From Chamaecyparis obtusa (lineage: Eukaryota > Streptophyta > Pinopsida > Cupressales > Cupressaceae), in the NCBI GenBank assembly GCA_027943335.1, contig BSBK01006354.1, positions 1-64,000 of the forward strand: 64,000 nt of DNA. The letters are read 5' to 3'. The translations under genes and the position numbers were made by a program. How positions within the stretch are numbered: position 1 is the first letter of the stretch; each line of letters opens with the position of its first letter. Positions 45,860 to 57,213 of the stretch are shown here, piece by piece. Under the pieces are notes generated by a model. The model saw nothing but the letters and a program-made list of their open reading frames with translations, was not told the DNA's origin and did no database searches.

Positions 45860-47203
45860 AAATTATTTTTTCCTTTTCGAGGCTTAAGTTCTAACTTCTT
45901 CCTTTTATTAGAGGACCTTCCTCCTCTCTTCAAATCACTTTTAGCAATGGATTTGTCACCAACAACAATAGTAACAATGGATTTCTTTTTTCTAGGTCTA
46001 ATTATGTACTTATCATTTTCTTTTTCTTCTTTTGAGCTTTTCTCATAATCGTATTGTACCTTGTGAGCTTTTTTGTCTTCCTATGACCACTTTCTTTTTC
46101 TTCTAGAACACTATCATCAGAAATAGAGGGCTCAATAGGCCAAGAAAGTAAGGAAATTAGAGGCTTCCAATTGTCGTATTCTTTAGCTTTGTCAACTAGT
46201 CTCATTTTCATGAACATGGTCCTCATCCTTTTAGCAAAGGTTTTGTTATTATTTTCTTGCCATATTTTTTCTTCAATATTATCAATAATCCCATGTTTTT
46301 GTCCTTCAGGATCCAATGGTAATTTCTATACAAATTGAATATTACTTTATATCATCTCATCTAATACTTAATATGGTAATTATGGAATCCATTCAATTTT
46401 GGGACCAATTTCAATAATAAAGAAATTGTCTTGACTTACTACAAAAACAAATGAGACCTTATATTTTCTTACAAGATTGTAAGAAAATCTATATCCTTCC
46501 TACATTTGACTTGAAAAACAACAAACCAACCCTAAATGGTCTTCTTGAATGAACTCACATCCTTTTGAGTTTTCTAAAATATTTCCCTATCTATTAACCA
46601 ATCAAAGAATATTTCTCCCACAAGGCATTCTTTTTCCCCCATAGTTCATTTAAAACAAATAAACTCAAGACAAATTATTAAAGATCCAAATTTAAATGGA
46701 TATTTTCTATTTCTAGTCTTTTCCACATTTTCTATCAATTGGTCATATAACATTTGAAAAAGGTCAAAGTTTTCATTTGCTACAACAATCTAAAACATAG
46801 TGTAAATAACCATAGTTAACACACTACCCTCTCTGCTCTAAAAGAAAAAATTTTATGTTGTATATTTTGCTACTAATTTTACCCTACGGTTGAAAATGTC
46901 TTCAATTTTCATAGCTCTTCTATCAAATCTAAAGCCAATAAGATCAATAACGGTATCATTTTTCATAGTGTTTATCTAGAATATCTCCTTATCACAAAGT
47001 CCAGTAAGATTTTTTAGGGAATCTTTAGAAATGAGATAGGGTTTGTCTAAATACATGGTATCTCTATAAATATGGCTGATAATAATCTTATCCCGATTAA
47101 CATTGTCTGATAAAGATCGGGGAGAATTCCAAATAGTTAAACCCTTTTTCCTCAAGTTTGCATATTCCTCCTTAAGTAATAATTTTTTAGTAACTTTTTC
47201 CAT
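45860..47203 (-). pseudogene. Element G: unknown downstream domain
   Basis: Minus-strand pieces separated by many stops. The best is 47203-46976: EEYANLRKKGLTIWNSPRSL, DNVNRDKIIISHIYRDTMYL, DKPYLISKDSLKNLTGLCD. A second is 46316-46002: DPEGQKHGIIDNIEEKIWQE, FAKRMRTMFMKMRLVDKAK, then a Lys-rich tail. Between them, fragments of similar composition (46980-46320) remain readable in changing frames. The text is protein-like and not low complexity, but I do not recognise a named family. It follows the knuckle array and may be the C-terminal half of the same polyprotein. Confidence 0.5.
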
Positions 47204-47939
47204 AAGTCATGAAAGTTTAGATGACTTGTAACCTCTTCAAATTTTACATGTATGTAAGCATGAAGAATCTCTAGTGTGCAGACACCCATGATGAACCTTA
47301 GAAAATGCACTTTCTTTGTCACTAATGACCACCATGAATGGATACATCTTCAATTTAGAATTCAATTTCAAAGAACAATCAACATCCATAGGAATCATTA
47401 TACACTATAAGGGTCTTTAAGAGAGAATTAAACTTACAAACTACACTGGACAAATACTCTTCTCAACTTGCACTCTGAATCATCTCCTTCTTAGATTCAA
47501 ACGATCATGAATTGATGAAATAAGTGAGAAAGCCCATAATATATCCTTTTGCATTAATTGCAACCTTTTTAGGTTTTTAGAATTAGCTTTTCACCAGTTC
47601 CACATTCTCTTTTTGACTAACACAATTTGGAACAAAAAGACTGTTTGATATCTTCTAGAAAACTCATCATCTACCATCTTAAGTTTTGGGGAGTTAAAAA
47701 TTTAGACTTCATAGTACTACCCCTTTGTCCATAGTTTTGGACTAATCGTTAGTAGGAGTAATGACACCAGAAGAGAGTTTTGGACCAACGAAGGATGTCA
47801 ATTCATCTAATTTCTTTTTAGAAGAAGGTTCTATATCAAATTCAATGAACATATTTTGATTTTATTTCTTGACCCAAATTTTCTTATTTTTCTTTGTTGA
47901 TATCTACTATCTTCATCAAAGTACTAGTTATTTTAGAGT

Positions 47940-48260
47940 TGCTTCTACAATATTTTTCAATATGACCAATCTTATTGCAATTGTAACAAATCGGTCCTTT
48001 TTGATAACTTCCTTGGCTTGTTCTGCTTCTAGATCTATAGATGGATCTTCATGCTAATTCTTTGTGTGGACAACCTTATTGCATGCATAACAAGTGCCAT
48101 AAAAAAGCTATTTTCATTTAAACTAAGATTGATTTCCTCTACATTCATCAACCTTATGACCAAACTTTTTACAATATAATATCTTACATTAATTGAATTC
48201 ATTTTATATTATTTTTACACAGTGTAGCTTTATGTCCAAATTGTTTGCAAAACTAACGGT
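47940..48260 (-). pseudogene. Element G: four zinc-knuckle modules
   Basis: In mixed minus-strand frames: CKQFGHKA near 48235, CKKFGHKVDEC near 48165, CYACNKVVHTK near 48080 and CYNCNKIGHIEKYC near 47965. Only the last keeps all ligands. The spacing is about 70-115 bases. They bind nucleic acid in Gag proteins. The array sits directly after the coiled coil, as in A. Confidence 0.65.
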
Positions 48261-48776
48261 TACCTTTAAAGATGAACCTCTATGTTGACAGAGGATGAAA
48301 ATATTCAAAAAAAAATTGAACCTTGTAATTTTATTTGTTGTCATATTCAAATCCATACCTACGTTTTCACAATTATGTCTTTGTGAACTTAGAACAACAT
48401 CAAGAACTTCCTTTCCACCTTTCAGTTTTAACCCTTTTTCAATCTTTACATTGGCTTTTGCTAGTTCATTTTTTAGTTTGTACAATTCCTCTTCAAGTTT
48501 GGAGAAAACATCATACTTGTCTTTTAAATTTTTATCAAAATCTTCAATCTCCCCTTTTGCATCTTCTAGAAGATTTTTTTGAAATATAATTTTTTCTTTA
48601 ACCTTCTTTAGTTTAAATTTGGTAGCATTCAGATCATCTAGAGTAGATTTCAACTCTTTTTCCAGAGCAGTTTCAACTTCAACATCCTCATCCCAAGGGA
48701 AATTACCACAATCATCCACAACATTTAGGTTTTCTTCAAACATGGTGTACAGGACTTCTAAATCAACCTCAAGCAA
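48261..48776 (-). pseudogene. Element G: N-terminal coiled coil
   Basis: A minus-strand frame (48776-48204) encodes an acidic start (MLEVDLEVLYTMFEENLN, CGNFPWDEDVEVE) and then a long coiled coil (LEKELKSTLDDLNATKFKL, KKVKEKIIFQKNLLEDAKG, KYDVFSKLEEELYKLKNEL, KANVKIEKGLKLKGGKEV). It is the longest uninterrupted piece of G. It resembles A's N-terminal coil in style and position. A structural, Gag-like oligomerisation role is inferred. Confidence 0.62.
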
Positions 48777-48829
48777 TTAAGCTTAAAGTAGAGGAACCTT
48801 TCTCCAATACCTATCGAACAAACTCCAAA

Positions 48830-49500
48830 TGTTGCGAGAAGGGGGGTGAATTAGCCTACAAAAAATCTTTCTCCTCTTAAGAAATTAATCAACAAGGTTA
48901 AACATTCAATTTAAGTCATGCAATTAGAGGATCCAAAAAGATAATAATTCCATAATTTTATGTGTGGAAAACCCAACTAGGAAAAACCATGGAGAGAATT
49001 AACTCATGAAAATACTTCACTATACATACATGGGACAATTATAGAACATGATCTCATTACTCAAAACTTTCTACAAATGGCTCACTGCCAAAGTAGCAAG
49101 ATAAAAAATATATATAATAAAATGGCTTTAATGTTAGAGACATATTGCTTACAACAAAAGATTCATTACATAGTATAGAGTAGTTTGAATTAAAATGAAT
49201 AATTCATCTAGGTACACAACACTCTAATCTCGATATTGATTCAACCCATATTTGAAAAATATGGATCCTCTAGAATCTTCAACCCATATTTGAAAAATAT
49301 GGATCCTCTAGAATCTTCCTTTTTTTGCTAAAAAATAATACTTAGTAAAAATATTTTTCCAACCATAACCCAAATATATACATTTTTTTTTCTTTTTAAA
49401 AATAGGACTGAGTTGGCTTATACCTTTTTTCCTTTTTCAAAAAAAAAATTGAGTCAACCATAAAAGTATAGTAAAATGTGAAGTAGAATCTAAATTAATA
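48830..49500 (-). repeat. Probable 5' LTR of G
   Basis: Starts TGTTGCGAG with GAAGGGGGGTGAATTAG and later GTGTGGAAAACCCAACTAGG, the same landmarks as the other copia LTRs here. A 45-bp direct duplication of the ATGGATCCTCTAGAATCTTC type lies at 49240-49320. The outer end is not defined. Confidence 0.55.
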
Positions 49501-49532
49501 CATGTTAACCAAAATAGATAGAGCGTGTAATT

Positions 49533-50420
49533 TTATTTATTGCAACCATATTCCAAAATACTAATCAGCCCACAAAAGATCATAACATGCATAGCTAGTC
49601 CATCAATAATATCTAGAACTAACAAATAGGTCAGGACCAAAAACTTGTCCCAAACAAAAATATGTACAATGGAAATGGTAATGATTATTGTCAAGATAGG
49701 TTTTGGATCATGAACATTCCATCGGTTTACCACAAAATACTTTCAAACCAAATTATGGAGCATTTTGACAATAGAAGATGGCTCAGTTTGACATCAATGA
49801 CAAAATAAACATATTAACAACAATAGAATCTTCTCTACACCTCCTATTGCACCAAGTGAACTCAGTGTTCCATGGATTAACATTAACCAAATGCATAAGG
49901 ATAATATTCTCTTAAGAAAATATGAGGATGAATCAAGCCTTTCAATTCCTCTCATTTTCTCCTCCAAACTTGTGATTGCATTAAAATCTCCCACCAAAAT
50001 CTAAGGCCGGAGAGAATTAAAAGATCTCACATATCTAGTGTGATTTGTAAATCTAGTATTTCCAACAAAGTTAGTTGGAGAATAAACATTTGTCAATAAT
50101 AGTATTTCTCTATTGTCAAAACTAGAAGTGATCATTGAAAGAGAATACCTATTATAAATCCACCTACAAGGGATGATCTTATGAAGACCTCATAGTAAAG
50201 CAATCCCTATAGAATTTCCTTGGACACCAATGAACTTTCCATTGACCCTCCACCAGAGCTTGGGAGCAATGTTATCCATGCCTTCCATAAATAACTTAAA
50301 TTCTTGAATAATTATCACATAGAGAATGAACTCTCGTAAATTCCCTAACAACCTTTTGTCTAGGAATGTTGTTCAACTCTAATGACTCAAATTCACATAT
50401 CCCATTTTTAGGCTTGTCTT
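49533..50420 (-). pseudogene. LINE endonuclease remnant
   Basis: The minus strand encodes an exonuclease-endonuclease-phosphatase type LINE endonuclease: NREILLLTNVYSPTNFVGN (N-V-Y-x-P motif), RPRILVGDFNAITSLEEKM (G-D-F-N catalytic motif) and GIERLDSSSYFLKRI, then a W-x-x-x-R-x-G-like region near 49830 with frameshifts. In LINEs this domain nicks the target to prime reverse transcription. Only the N-terminal part of ORF2 is present. It does not join the LINE at 13825-17606 and is a separate, older fragment. Edges are unclear. Confidence 0.75.
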
Positions 50421-50429
50421 TCAACATTC

Positions 50430-50720
50430 AAATACCCACACATTCTTTTTCGTTCAACTAATTTTAATATTCTCTTTAAAAAAGTGTTACTAAAATATTT
50501 GGTTTCTTTCGTACTCATTCAAGGTTAGTTATTGAGATGAATATAACTAGCTAGTTAAACATGTATTTTTAAAAATTTTTTTGCATATTTTTCATATAAC
50601 ATAGAGATTAGAAGAAAAGTAATTTATAGCTTGCTTGCATTTCATTTGAAATATTATACTCAAAAATCTATTATAAATTATCTAAATATTTTTATATATT
50701 TTTAAATAATTATTTTTATG
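50430..50720. other. AT-rich DNA, nothing recognised
   Basis: No coding or repeat structure seen. Confidence 0.5.
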
Positions 50721-51600
50721 AATTACTATTAAATATTATCTTAGCGAAAATTATTGATAAATGTATTTTATTTTTTAAGTTAAAATAAAATAAAATAGAA
50801 TTTATATATAAGTTACAAAAATGACTTAATTAATTATAGACATGTAAAGAACAAAAACATACTCGCACTCGCATTCCTTAAATGACTATGTAGCATTCAA
50901 ATGATTATACTAATTGATATAGAAATATATGAATTATACTATCGAAGTGAAAATTATTAATAAATGTATTTTTTTAAAGTAAAATAAAATAAAATTTATA
51001 TATAAATTACAAACTTACTTAATTAATTATAAGCATGCAAAGAATACAAATATTATCCGTCATTTCTTAAATGACTATCTATTATGTAACGATCTTGGTT
51101 TTTTATTGTTTTTCTTTATTTTTTTTAATATTACCGTTGAGAAAAAAAAAACTTGATTTTATCTAATGGTCTATTAATTATTTTTATAAATTACTATTAA
51201 CTATTATCTAAGTAAAAATTATTGATAAATATATTTTATTTTTAAATTAAAATAAAATGAAATGAAAGTTATATATAAGTTACAAAAATGACTTAACTAA
51301 TTATAGACATGTAAAGAACAAAAACATACTCTCACTCTCATTCCTAAAATTACTATGTAGCATTCAAATAATTACATTAATTAATATACAAATATACAAA
51401 TTATACTATTTAAATGAAAATTATTGATAAATATATTTTTATTAAAAAATTAAAATAAAATAAAATTTATATATAAATTACAAACTTAACTTAATTAATT
51501 ATAAGCATGTAAAGAATACAAATATTAGTTGTCATTCCTTAAATGACTATCCCACATTTAAAGATTATTCTGAATTCAAACGCTGGTGTTGATTTTATTT
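50721..51600. repeat. Tandem duplication, unit about 467 bp
   Basis: Two diverged copies: GACATGTAAAGAACAAAAAC occurs at 50839 and 51306, followed in both by ATACTC, ACTATGTAGCATTCAAAT and ATAAGCATG. Each half itself contains two related AT-rich sub-blocks. Noncoding. Confidence 0.8.
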
Positions 51601-51620
51601 TATTTTTCTTTTTTTAAAAA

Positions 51621-51760
51621 TATTACCGTTGAGAAAAAAACTTGATCGAACGGTCTTGTTTTTTTTTATATTACCGTTAAAAAAAGCTTGATCTAACGGT
51701 CTTGTTTTTTTTTATATTACCGTTATAAAAAGCTTGATCTCATCTAGGTATTTATTTACA
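51621..51760. repeat. 46-48-bp repeat with paired AACGG/CCGTT cores
   Basis: Units start with TATTACCGTT at 51621, 51669 and 51715. Each contains GCTTGATCTAACGGTCTTG or a close variant; a related copy lies at 51131. Confidence 0.85.
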
Positions 51761-51835
51761 GTTCCGGTGCGAATGCCAAGCAGAGCGTATTATTTTTCTT
51801 TTTCTTTTTTTCAGATTGGCTTTTAATGGTAAATT

Positions 51836-52240
51836 GGTAGGACAACCAGTGATGATTCAGTCATAGGGTATGTGAGTGAAGCTGAAGGTGGCAATGCATT
51901 GGCGATGAAGCTTTTCATGGCTGCTAATGACATTGAAAACGCTTGTGATGAATGGAAGCCATTAAAGAACGCAAGTCATGGCGATGAATGGAAGTCATTT
52001 TCTTGAGGTATTTAGAAATTACTTGAAACTTCATTAAGGAAGATATGAATGGCCTTTTGGTGCTCTTGCAGAGCTGATTGACAATGCCAAGGACGCTAAT
52101 GCTTCAAAATAAGCTTGAGATAAGATTTTTAACTTCAAATATAATTGATTTGTCTTATAAGGTTCCTGTTGTGAAGTTTTTTATGAGATAATATAATCAT
52201 ATACTGAGTGAAATATGTTTAACAGGTTGGATATATCAAT
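51836..52240 (+). pseudogene. GHKL (MORC-like) ATPase pseudo-exon
   Basis: A plus-strand frame from 51984 to 52112 reads NGSHFLEVFRNYLKLH, a stop, then GRYEWPFGALAELIDNAKDAN. E-L-I-D-N-x-x-D-A is the N-box of GHKL ATPases (MORC, Hsp90, gyrase B fold), where Glu and Asn bind Mg-ATP. The matching continuation LDISIQ appears at about 52230 after TTTAACAGG, a plausible splice acceptor, with an intron-like spacer between. Upstream, 51850-52010 is open in another frame (SVIGYVSEAEGGNALAMKL). It is a broken piece of a host gene; without further ATPase motifs the subfamily is uncertain. Confidence 0.6.
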
Positions 52241-52397
52241 TCAAATATGTTTAACAGGTTCTCTGTTATTGAATGTTAGGTATGAGATTAAGAACTTAGA
52301 CATTGGGCATGCATATTGCATACCCCCCTAAAGACAACGGGGATTCAATCATTTGTGCAGTTTAACATAACCATGTTGGGATCTTATTCTTCTGTTT

Positions 52398-53470
52398 TTA
52401 TGAAATTTTTAAGAATGTAAATTTCCATTTGATTACCCTTTTAATTCGCAATAGGGCTAAATTTAGTATGTGATAATGAGGAAGGTAAAGTGCTCCCCTG
52501 TCTCTGCACACAACAGTGATCCAACGCAATCTTTCCCTGCCTCCACCATTTTCTTCTTCTTTATTGTGACCCGTTTCATCCTCAGCACTACCATTTCTTG
52601 TTGTCGCTCTAACTTCTTCCCACACATTCCCAAACCATCTCAGATAACTCGTTCCCTGTGACTTAGCAATGGAGGCGATGAGGCTTTCTGCACATTCGCA
52701 GCACAGTCGATGTCGCAACCAAAAGCAATGGCGGCGATAAACACGCTTCCAAGCCCGCCCAGTCCTGCGGTAAAAGTCCCCTGCTTTCCTGAAAAATGTC
52801 TCTGTAGATCCTTCTGAATCTTGTTCGAATGTGGATGGATGCTTGAACGCCACTGAACTCCATCTTCCACGACCCTGAATCCCAATGGAAGGAAATATAC
52901 CCACTTTACTCTATTTTGAAATTCCATTTGGTGACCAATGAAAAACATTTATTAATAAACTTGATAGGATAATCTTGAAGTTAATAAATGTTTAAATGTC
53001 GAGATGCTACGCGAGATTCTTAAGATAGGATAATCTTGAAGTTAATAAATGTTCGAATAAATTTGGCCACCATGCTACGCCACCGAACTCCATCTTCCAC
53101 GACCCTAAGAGCTTCTTCTCCAGATTTTACGCTGATAAAACTCTGGCATTGTCTTTGTTGAAGATTTTGAGGACATATTTTCTCTCTGTAACTCCGCTTC
53201 CTCTGTCTTCTCGTCGACCTTGATTTCCTGCGACCACCATATTTGGGTATTGAGCAGGTAGACTGAAACCCAGTTTGGTGGTTCGACTGGAGCGACTGAT
53301 CGACACGCTCATTCCCATGCTGGATTCTTCATTTGAATTGTCTCTTAAGATAAGTGGGTATTGCATTTGTTTGCAGCGACACCAAACCCATCAACCATAG
53401 CATAGATTTGTCAGATTCCATCTATATTGCATTTGTTAGCAGCGACACCAAACCCATCGACCATAGTTTT
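52398..53470 (-). pseudogene. Gene-like debris, unidentified, with internal duplications
   Basis: Less AT-rich than its surroundings and open in several minus-strand frames (for example GLGGLGSVFIAAIAFGCD near 52740 and MGMSVSISRSSRTTKLGF near 53310), none recognised. It contains direct duplications: AACTCCATCTTCCACGACCC at 52856 and 53088, GATAGGATAATCTTGAAGTT at 52966 and 53025, and a 42-bp unit at 53361 and 53425 with AGCGACACCAAACCCATC. This may be scrambled exons of a host gene, related or unrelated to the ATPase fragment next to it. Confidence 0.35.
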
Positions 53471-53640
53471 GTTATATATTTATTGCCTTATATTTTGTTC
53501 AATTTGTTTGTTTAAAATTGAATAAACTTTTATTTCTTTTTTTATGTATTCAAAATAAGTTTGGGATCAATTTATTTATTTCAACTTTAGAGTTCATTTT
53601 GTTTAGTGTATTCCACCTTGGTATCCACTTATTGTTTATG

Positions 53641-56600
53641 TGAAGTGTGTGGGGGAGGGAGAGGGAGTAGGAGGGGGAGAGAGTTGTGGGGGGGGGGGAG
53701 AGGGGAGAGAGAATGAGGGGGAGAGGGAGGAAGGAGGGGGAGTGAGAGGGGGAGGGGAAGTGAGGGGAGGGAGAGAGGGAGGGAGAAGGAAGAAGGGAGA
53801 ATGAGAGGGGAAGAAGGGGGGAGTGGGAGGGGGAGAGTGAGAGGGGGAGAGGGAGAGGGGAAGGGGGAGAGGGAGTGGGAGAGGGCAAGAGAGAGGGAGG
53901 AGGGAAGGGGAGTGGGAGGAAGGAGGGGGAGTGAGAGGGGGAGTGAGAGGGGGAGAGGGAGAGGGAGAGGGAGAGGGAGGGGAGGGAGAGAGGTAGGGAG
54001 AGGGAAGAAGGGGGAATGAGAGGGGGAGTGGGGGAGGGAGCGGGAAAGAGTGAGGGGGAAGGGGAGGGAGATAGGGGGAGGAGGGAGGAGGGGAAGGGAG
54101 GGGGAGTGAGAGGGGGAGTGGGGGTGGGGGAGAGGGAGGAGGGAGTGGGAGGGAAAGAGGGAGGGAGAATGAGAGGGAGATAGGGGGAGGAGGGAAGGGG
54201 ATGGGTAGTGGGAGGGGGAGTGAGAGGGGGAGTGAGGGAGAGGAAGGGGGAGGGGGAGGGGGAGTGGGAGTGGAAGTGGGAGGGGGAGTGAGGGAGAGGG
54301 AGGAGGGAGTGGGAGGGGGAGTGGGGGAGAGAGAGGAGGGAGGAGGGAGTGAGAGGGGGAGTGAGGGAGAGGGAGAGGGAGGGGGAGTGGGAGTGGGAGT
54401 GGGAGTGGGAGTGGGAGTGGGAGTGGGAGTGGGAGTGGGTGAGGGCGAGAGAGAGGGTGGGAGTGGGAGTGGGAGTGGGAGTGGGAGTGGGTGAGGGGGA
54501 GTGTGAGTGTGAGTGTGAGTGGGAGTGTGAGTGGGAGTGGGGGAGTGAGAGGGGGAGTGGGGGTGAGAGAGGAGGGAGGAGGGAGTGAGAGGGGGAGTGT
54601 GAGTGTGAGTGTGAGTGGGAGTGTGAGTGGGAGTGGGGGAGTGAGAGGGGGAGTGGGGGAGAGAGAGGAGGGAGGAGGGAGTGAGAGGGGGAGTGAGGGA
54701 GAGGGAGAGGAAGGAGGAGTGAGGGAGAGGGAGGGGGAGTGAGAGTGGGAGTGGGAGTGGGAGGGGGAGTGAGAGGGGGGAGTGAGAGGGAAGGGGATGG
54801 GGAGTGAGAGGGGGAGTGAGGGAGAGGAAGGGGGAGGGGGAGGGGGAGTGGGAGTGGAAGTGGGAGAGGGAGGAGGGAGTGGGAGGGGGAGTGGGGGAGA
54901 GAGAGGAGGGAGGAGGGAGTGAGAGGGGGAGTGAGGGAGAGGGAGGGGGAGTGGGAGTGGGAGTGGGAGTGGGAGTGGGAGTGGGTGAGGGCGAGGGAGA
55001 GGGAGGGGGAGTGAGAGTGGGAGTGGGAGTGGGAGTGGGAGTGGGTGAGGGCGAGAGAGAGGGAGGGAGTGGGAGTGGGAGTGGGAGTGGGAGTGGGAGT
55101 GGGTGAGGGAGAGGGGGAGTGGGAGTGGGAGTGGGAGTGGGGGAGTGAGAGGGGGAGTGGGGGAGAGAGAGGAGGGAGGAGGGAGTGAGAGGGGGAGTGA
55201 GGGAGTGTGAGTGTGAGTGGGAGTGTGAGTGGGAGTGGGGGAGTGAGAGGGGGAGTGGGGGAGAGAGAGGAGGGAGGAGGGAGTGAGAGGGGGAGTGAGG
55301 GAGAGGGAGAGGAAGGGGGAGTGAGAGGAGGAGGAGAAGTGAGGGAGAGGGAGGCGGAGTGAGAGTGGGAGTGGGAGAGGGAGAGGGAGGGGGAGTGAGA
55401 GTGGGAGTGGGTGAGGGCGAGAGAGAGGGAGGGAGTGGGTGAGGGAGTGGGAATGGGAGTGGGAGTGGGGGAGTGAGAGGGGGAGTGAGGGAGAGGGAGG
55501 AGGGAGTGGGAGGGGGAGTGGGGGAGAGAGAGGAGGGAGGAGGGAGTGAGAAGGGGAGTGAGGGAGAGGGAGGGGGAGTGAGAGTGAGAGTGGGAGTGGG
55601 AGTGGGAGTGGGTGAGGGCGAGAGAGAGGGAGGGAGTGGGAGTGGGAGTGGGAGTGGGTGAGGGAGAGGGGGAGTGGGAGTGGGAGTGGGGGAGTGAGAG
55701 GGGGAGTGAGAGGGGGAGTGGGAGGGAAAGAGGGAGGGAGAATGAGAGGGAGATAGGGGGAGGAGGGAGGGGGGAAGGGGGAGTGAGAGGGGGAGTGAAG
55801 GAGGGGGAGTGGGGGAGAGAGAGAGGAGGGAGTGAGAGGGAGAGGGAGAGGGAGAGGGAGAGGGAGAGGGAGAGGGAGTGGGAGTGGGTGAGGGAGTGGG
55901 AGTGGGAGTGGGTGAGGGAGAGAGCGAGAGCGAGAGGGAGAGAGAGGGAGAGGGAGTGGGAGTGGGAGTGGGTGAGGGAGAGAGCAGGAGAGGCAGTGGG
56001 AGTGGGAGTGGGAGAGGGGAGTGGGAGTGGGAGTGGGTGAGGGAGAGAGAGAGGGAGGGAGGAGGGAGGAGGGAGGAGGGGGAGTGAGGGAGAGGGAGGG
56101 GAAGTGGGAGTGGGAGAGGGGGAGTGAGGGAGAGGGAGGAGGGAGTGGGAGGGGGAGTGAGGGAGAGGGAGTGGGAGGGGGAGTGAGGGAGAGGGAGGGG
56201 AGTGGGAGAGGGAGAGGGAGAGGGAGAGGGAGAGGGAGAGGGAGAGGGAGAGGGAGGGGGAGAGGGAGGGGGAGTGGGAGTGGGAGGGGAGGGGGAGAGG
56301 GAGAGAGGGAGTGGGAGTGGGAGTGGGGGAGAGAGTGAGAGGGGGAGAGAGGGAGAGGGGGAGGGAGAGGGAGGGGGAGGGGGAGTGGGAGTGGGAGTGG
56401 GCGTGGGCAAGGGCGAGAGAGAGGGAGTGGGAGAGAGAGGGAGAGGGAGAGGGGGAGAGGAGGAGGGGGAGTGAGGGGAGGGAGAGAGGGAAGAAGGGGG
56501 AATGAGAGGGGGAGTGGGAGAGGGAGTGGAGAGAGAGAGAGCGAGTGGAGAGGGAGAGGGAGAGGGAGAGGGAGAGGGAGTGGGAGTGGGAGTGGGAGTG

Positions 56601-57211
56601 GGAGTGGGAGTGGGAGAGAGGGGAGGGGGAGGGAGAGAGGGGGAGTGGGAGGAGGGGCCAAGAGAGAGGAGGGAGTGGGAGTGGGAGTGGGAGTGGGAGA
56701 GGGAGAGAGGGGGAGGGGGAGGGAGAGAGGGGGACTAGGAGGGGCCAAGAGAGAGGAGGGAGTGGGAGGGGGAGTGAGAGGAGGAGAGGGAGAGCCAGGA
56801 GATAGAGGGGGACTGGGAGGGGGGATGAAGTGGGAGGGGGTGAGAGAGAGGGAGGGAGAGGCAGAGTGAGAGGAGGGAGGGGGAGGGGGGAGAGAGAGAG
56901 GGAGAGAGGGAGTGGGAGAGGAGAGAGAGGGGGAGTGGGAGAGGTCAAGAGAGAGGGATGGAGTGGTAGGGGGAGTGAGAGGGGGGAGCAAGGAGAGAGA
57001 GAGAGGGGGACTGGGAGGGGTGAGAGAGAGAGAGGGAGGGAGGAGGAGGGGGTGAGAGAGAGGGAGGGTGAGTGAGAGGGGGAGGGGAGGGGCAGGGGGA
57101 GTGAGAGGTGGGAGAAAGTGGGAGGGAAAGTGGGAGAGAGAGTCCAGGGAGGGAGAAAGAGGGGAGTGGGAGGGAGAGGGGGCGGGGAAGTGAGAGGGAG
57201 AGGGGGTGGGG

Positions 57212-57213
<2 letters not shown>
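53641..57213. repeat. 3.6-kb polypurine tract (GGGAGT/GAGAGG type)
   Basis: The plus strand is almost entirely G and A, with T mostly as GTG and C extremely rare. Short arrays of GGGAGT, GAGGGA and GGGGGA are arranged in longer units; a block near GGAGGGAGGAGGGAGTGAGA recurs at about 54330, 54570, 54670, 54910, 55170, 55270 and 55530. Very long open frames of Ser/Pro/Leu on the minus strand and Gly/Glu/Arg on the plus strand are by-products of missing stop codons, not genes. Confidence 0.97.

Larger units (their letters stand above)
45860..49500 (-). mobile_element. Pol-less LTR element G (edges uncertain)
   Basis: On the minus strand: an LTR-like edge at 48830 (TGTTGCGAGAAGGGGGGTGA), a coiled coil, four knuckle-like modules, then a long decayed unknown domain. 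No protease, integrase or RT. The primer-site position reads TGGAGTTTGTTCG, which I cannot match to a tRNA. The left LTR and target duplication were not found. Confidence 0.55.

Noticed and set aside
53550..56991. Three overlapping minus-strand open frames of 900-1130 codons and many plus-strand frames
   Set aside because: They are made only of Ser, Pro, Leu, His, Thr (or Gly, Glu, Arg) because the DNA is a polypurine repeat lacking stop codons. There are no domains, and all three frames are open at once.
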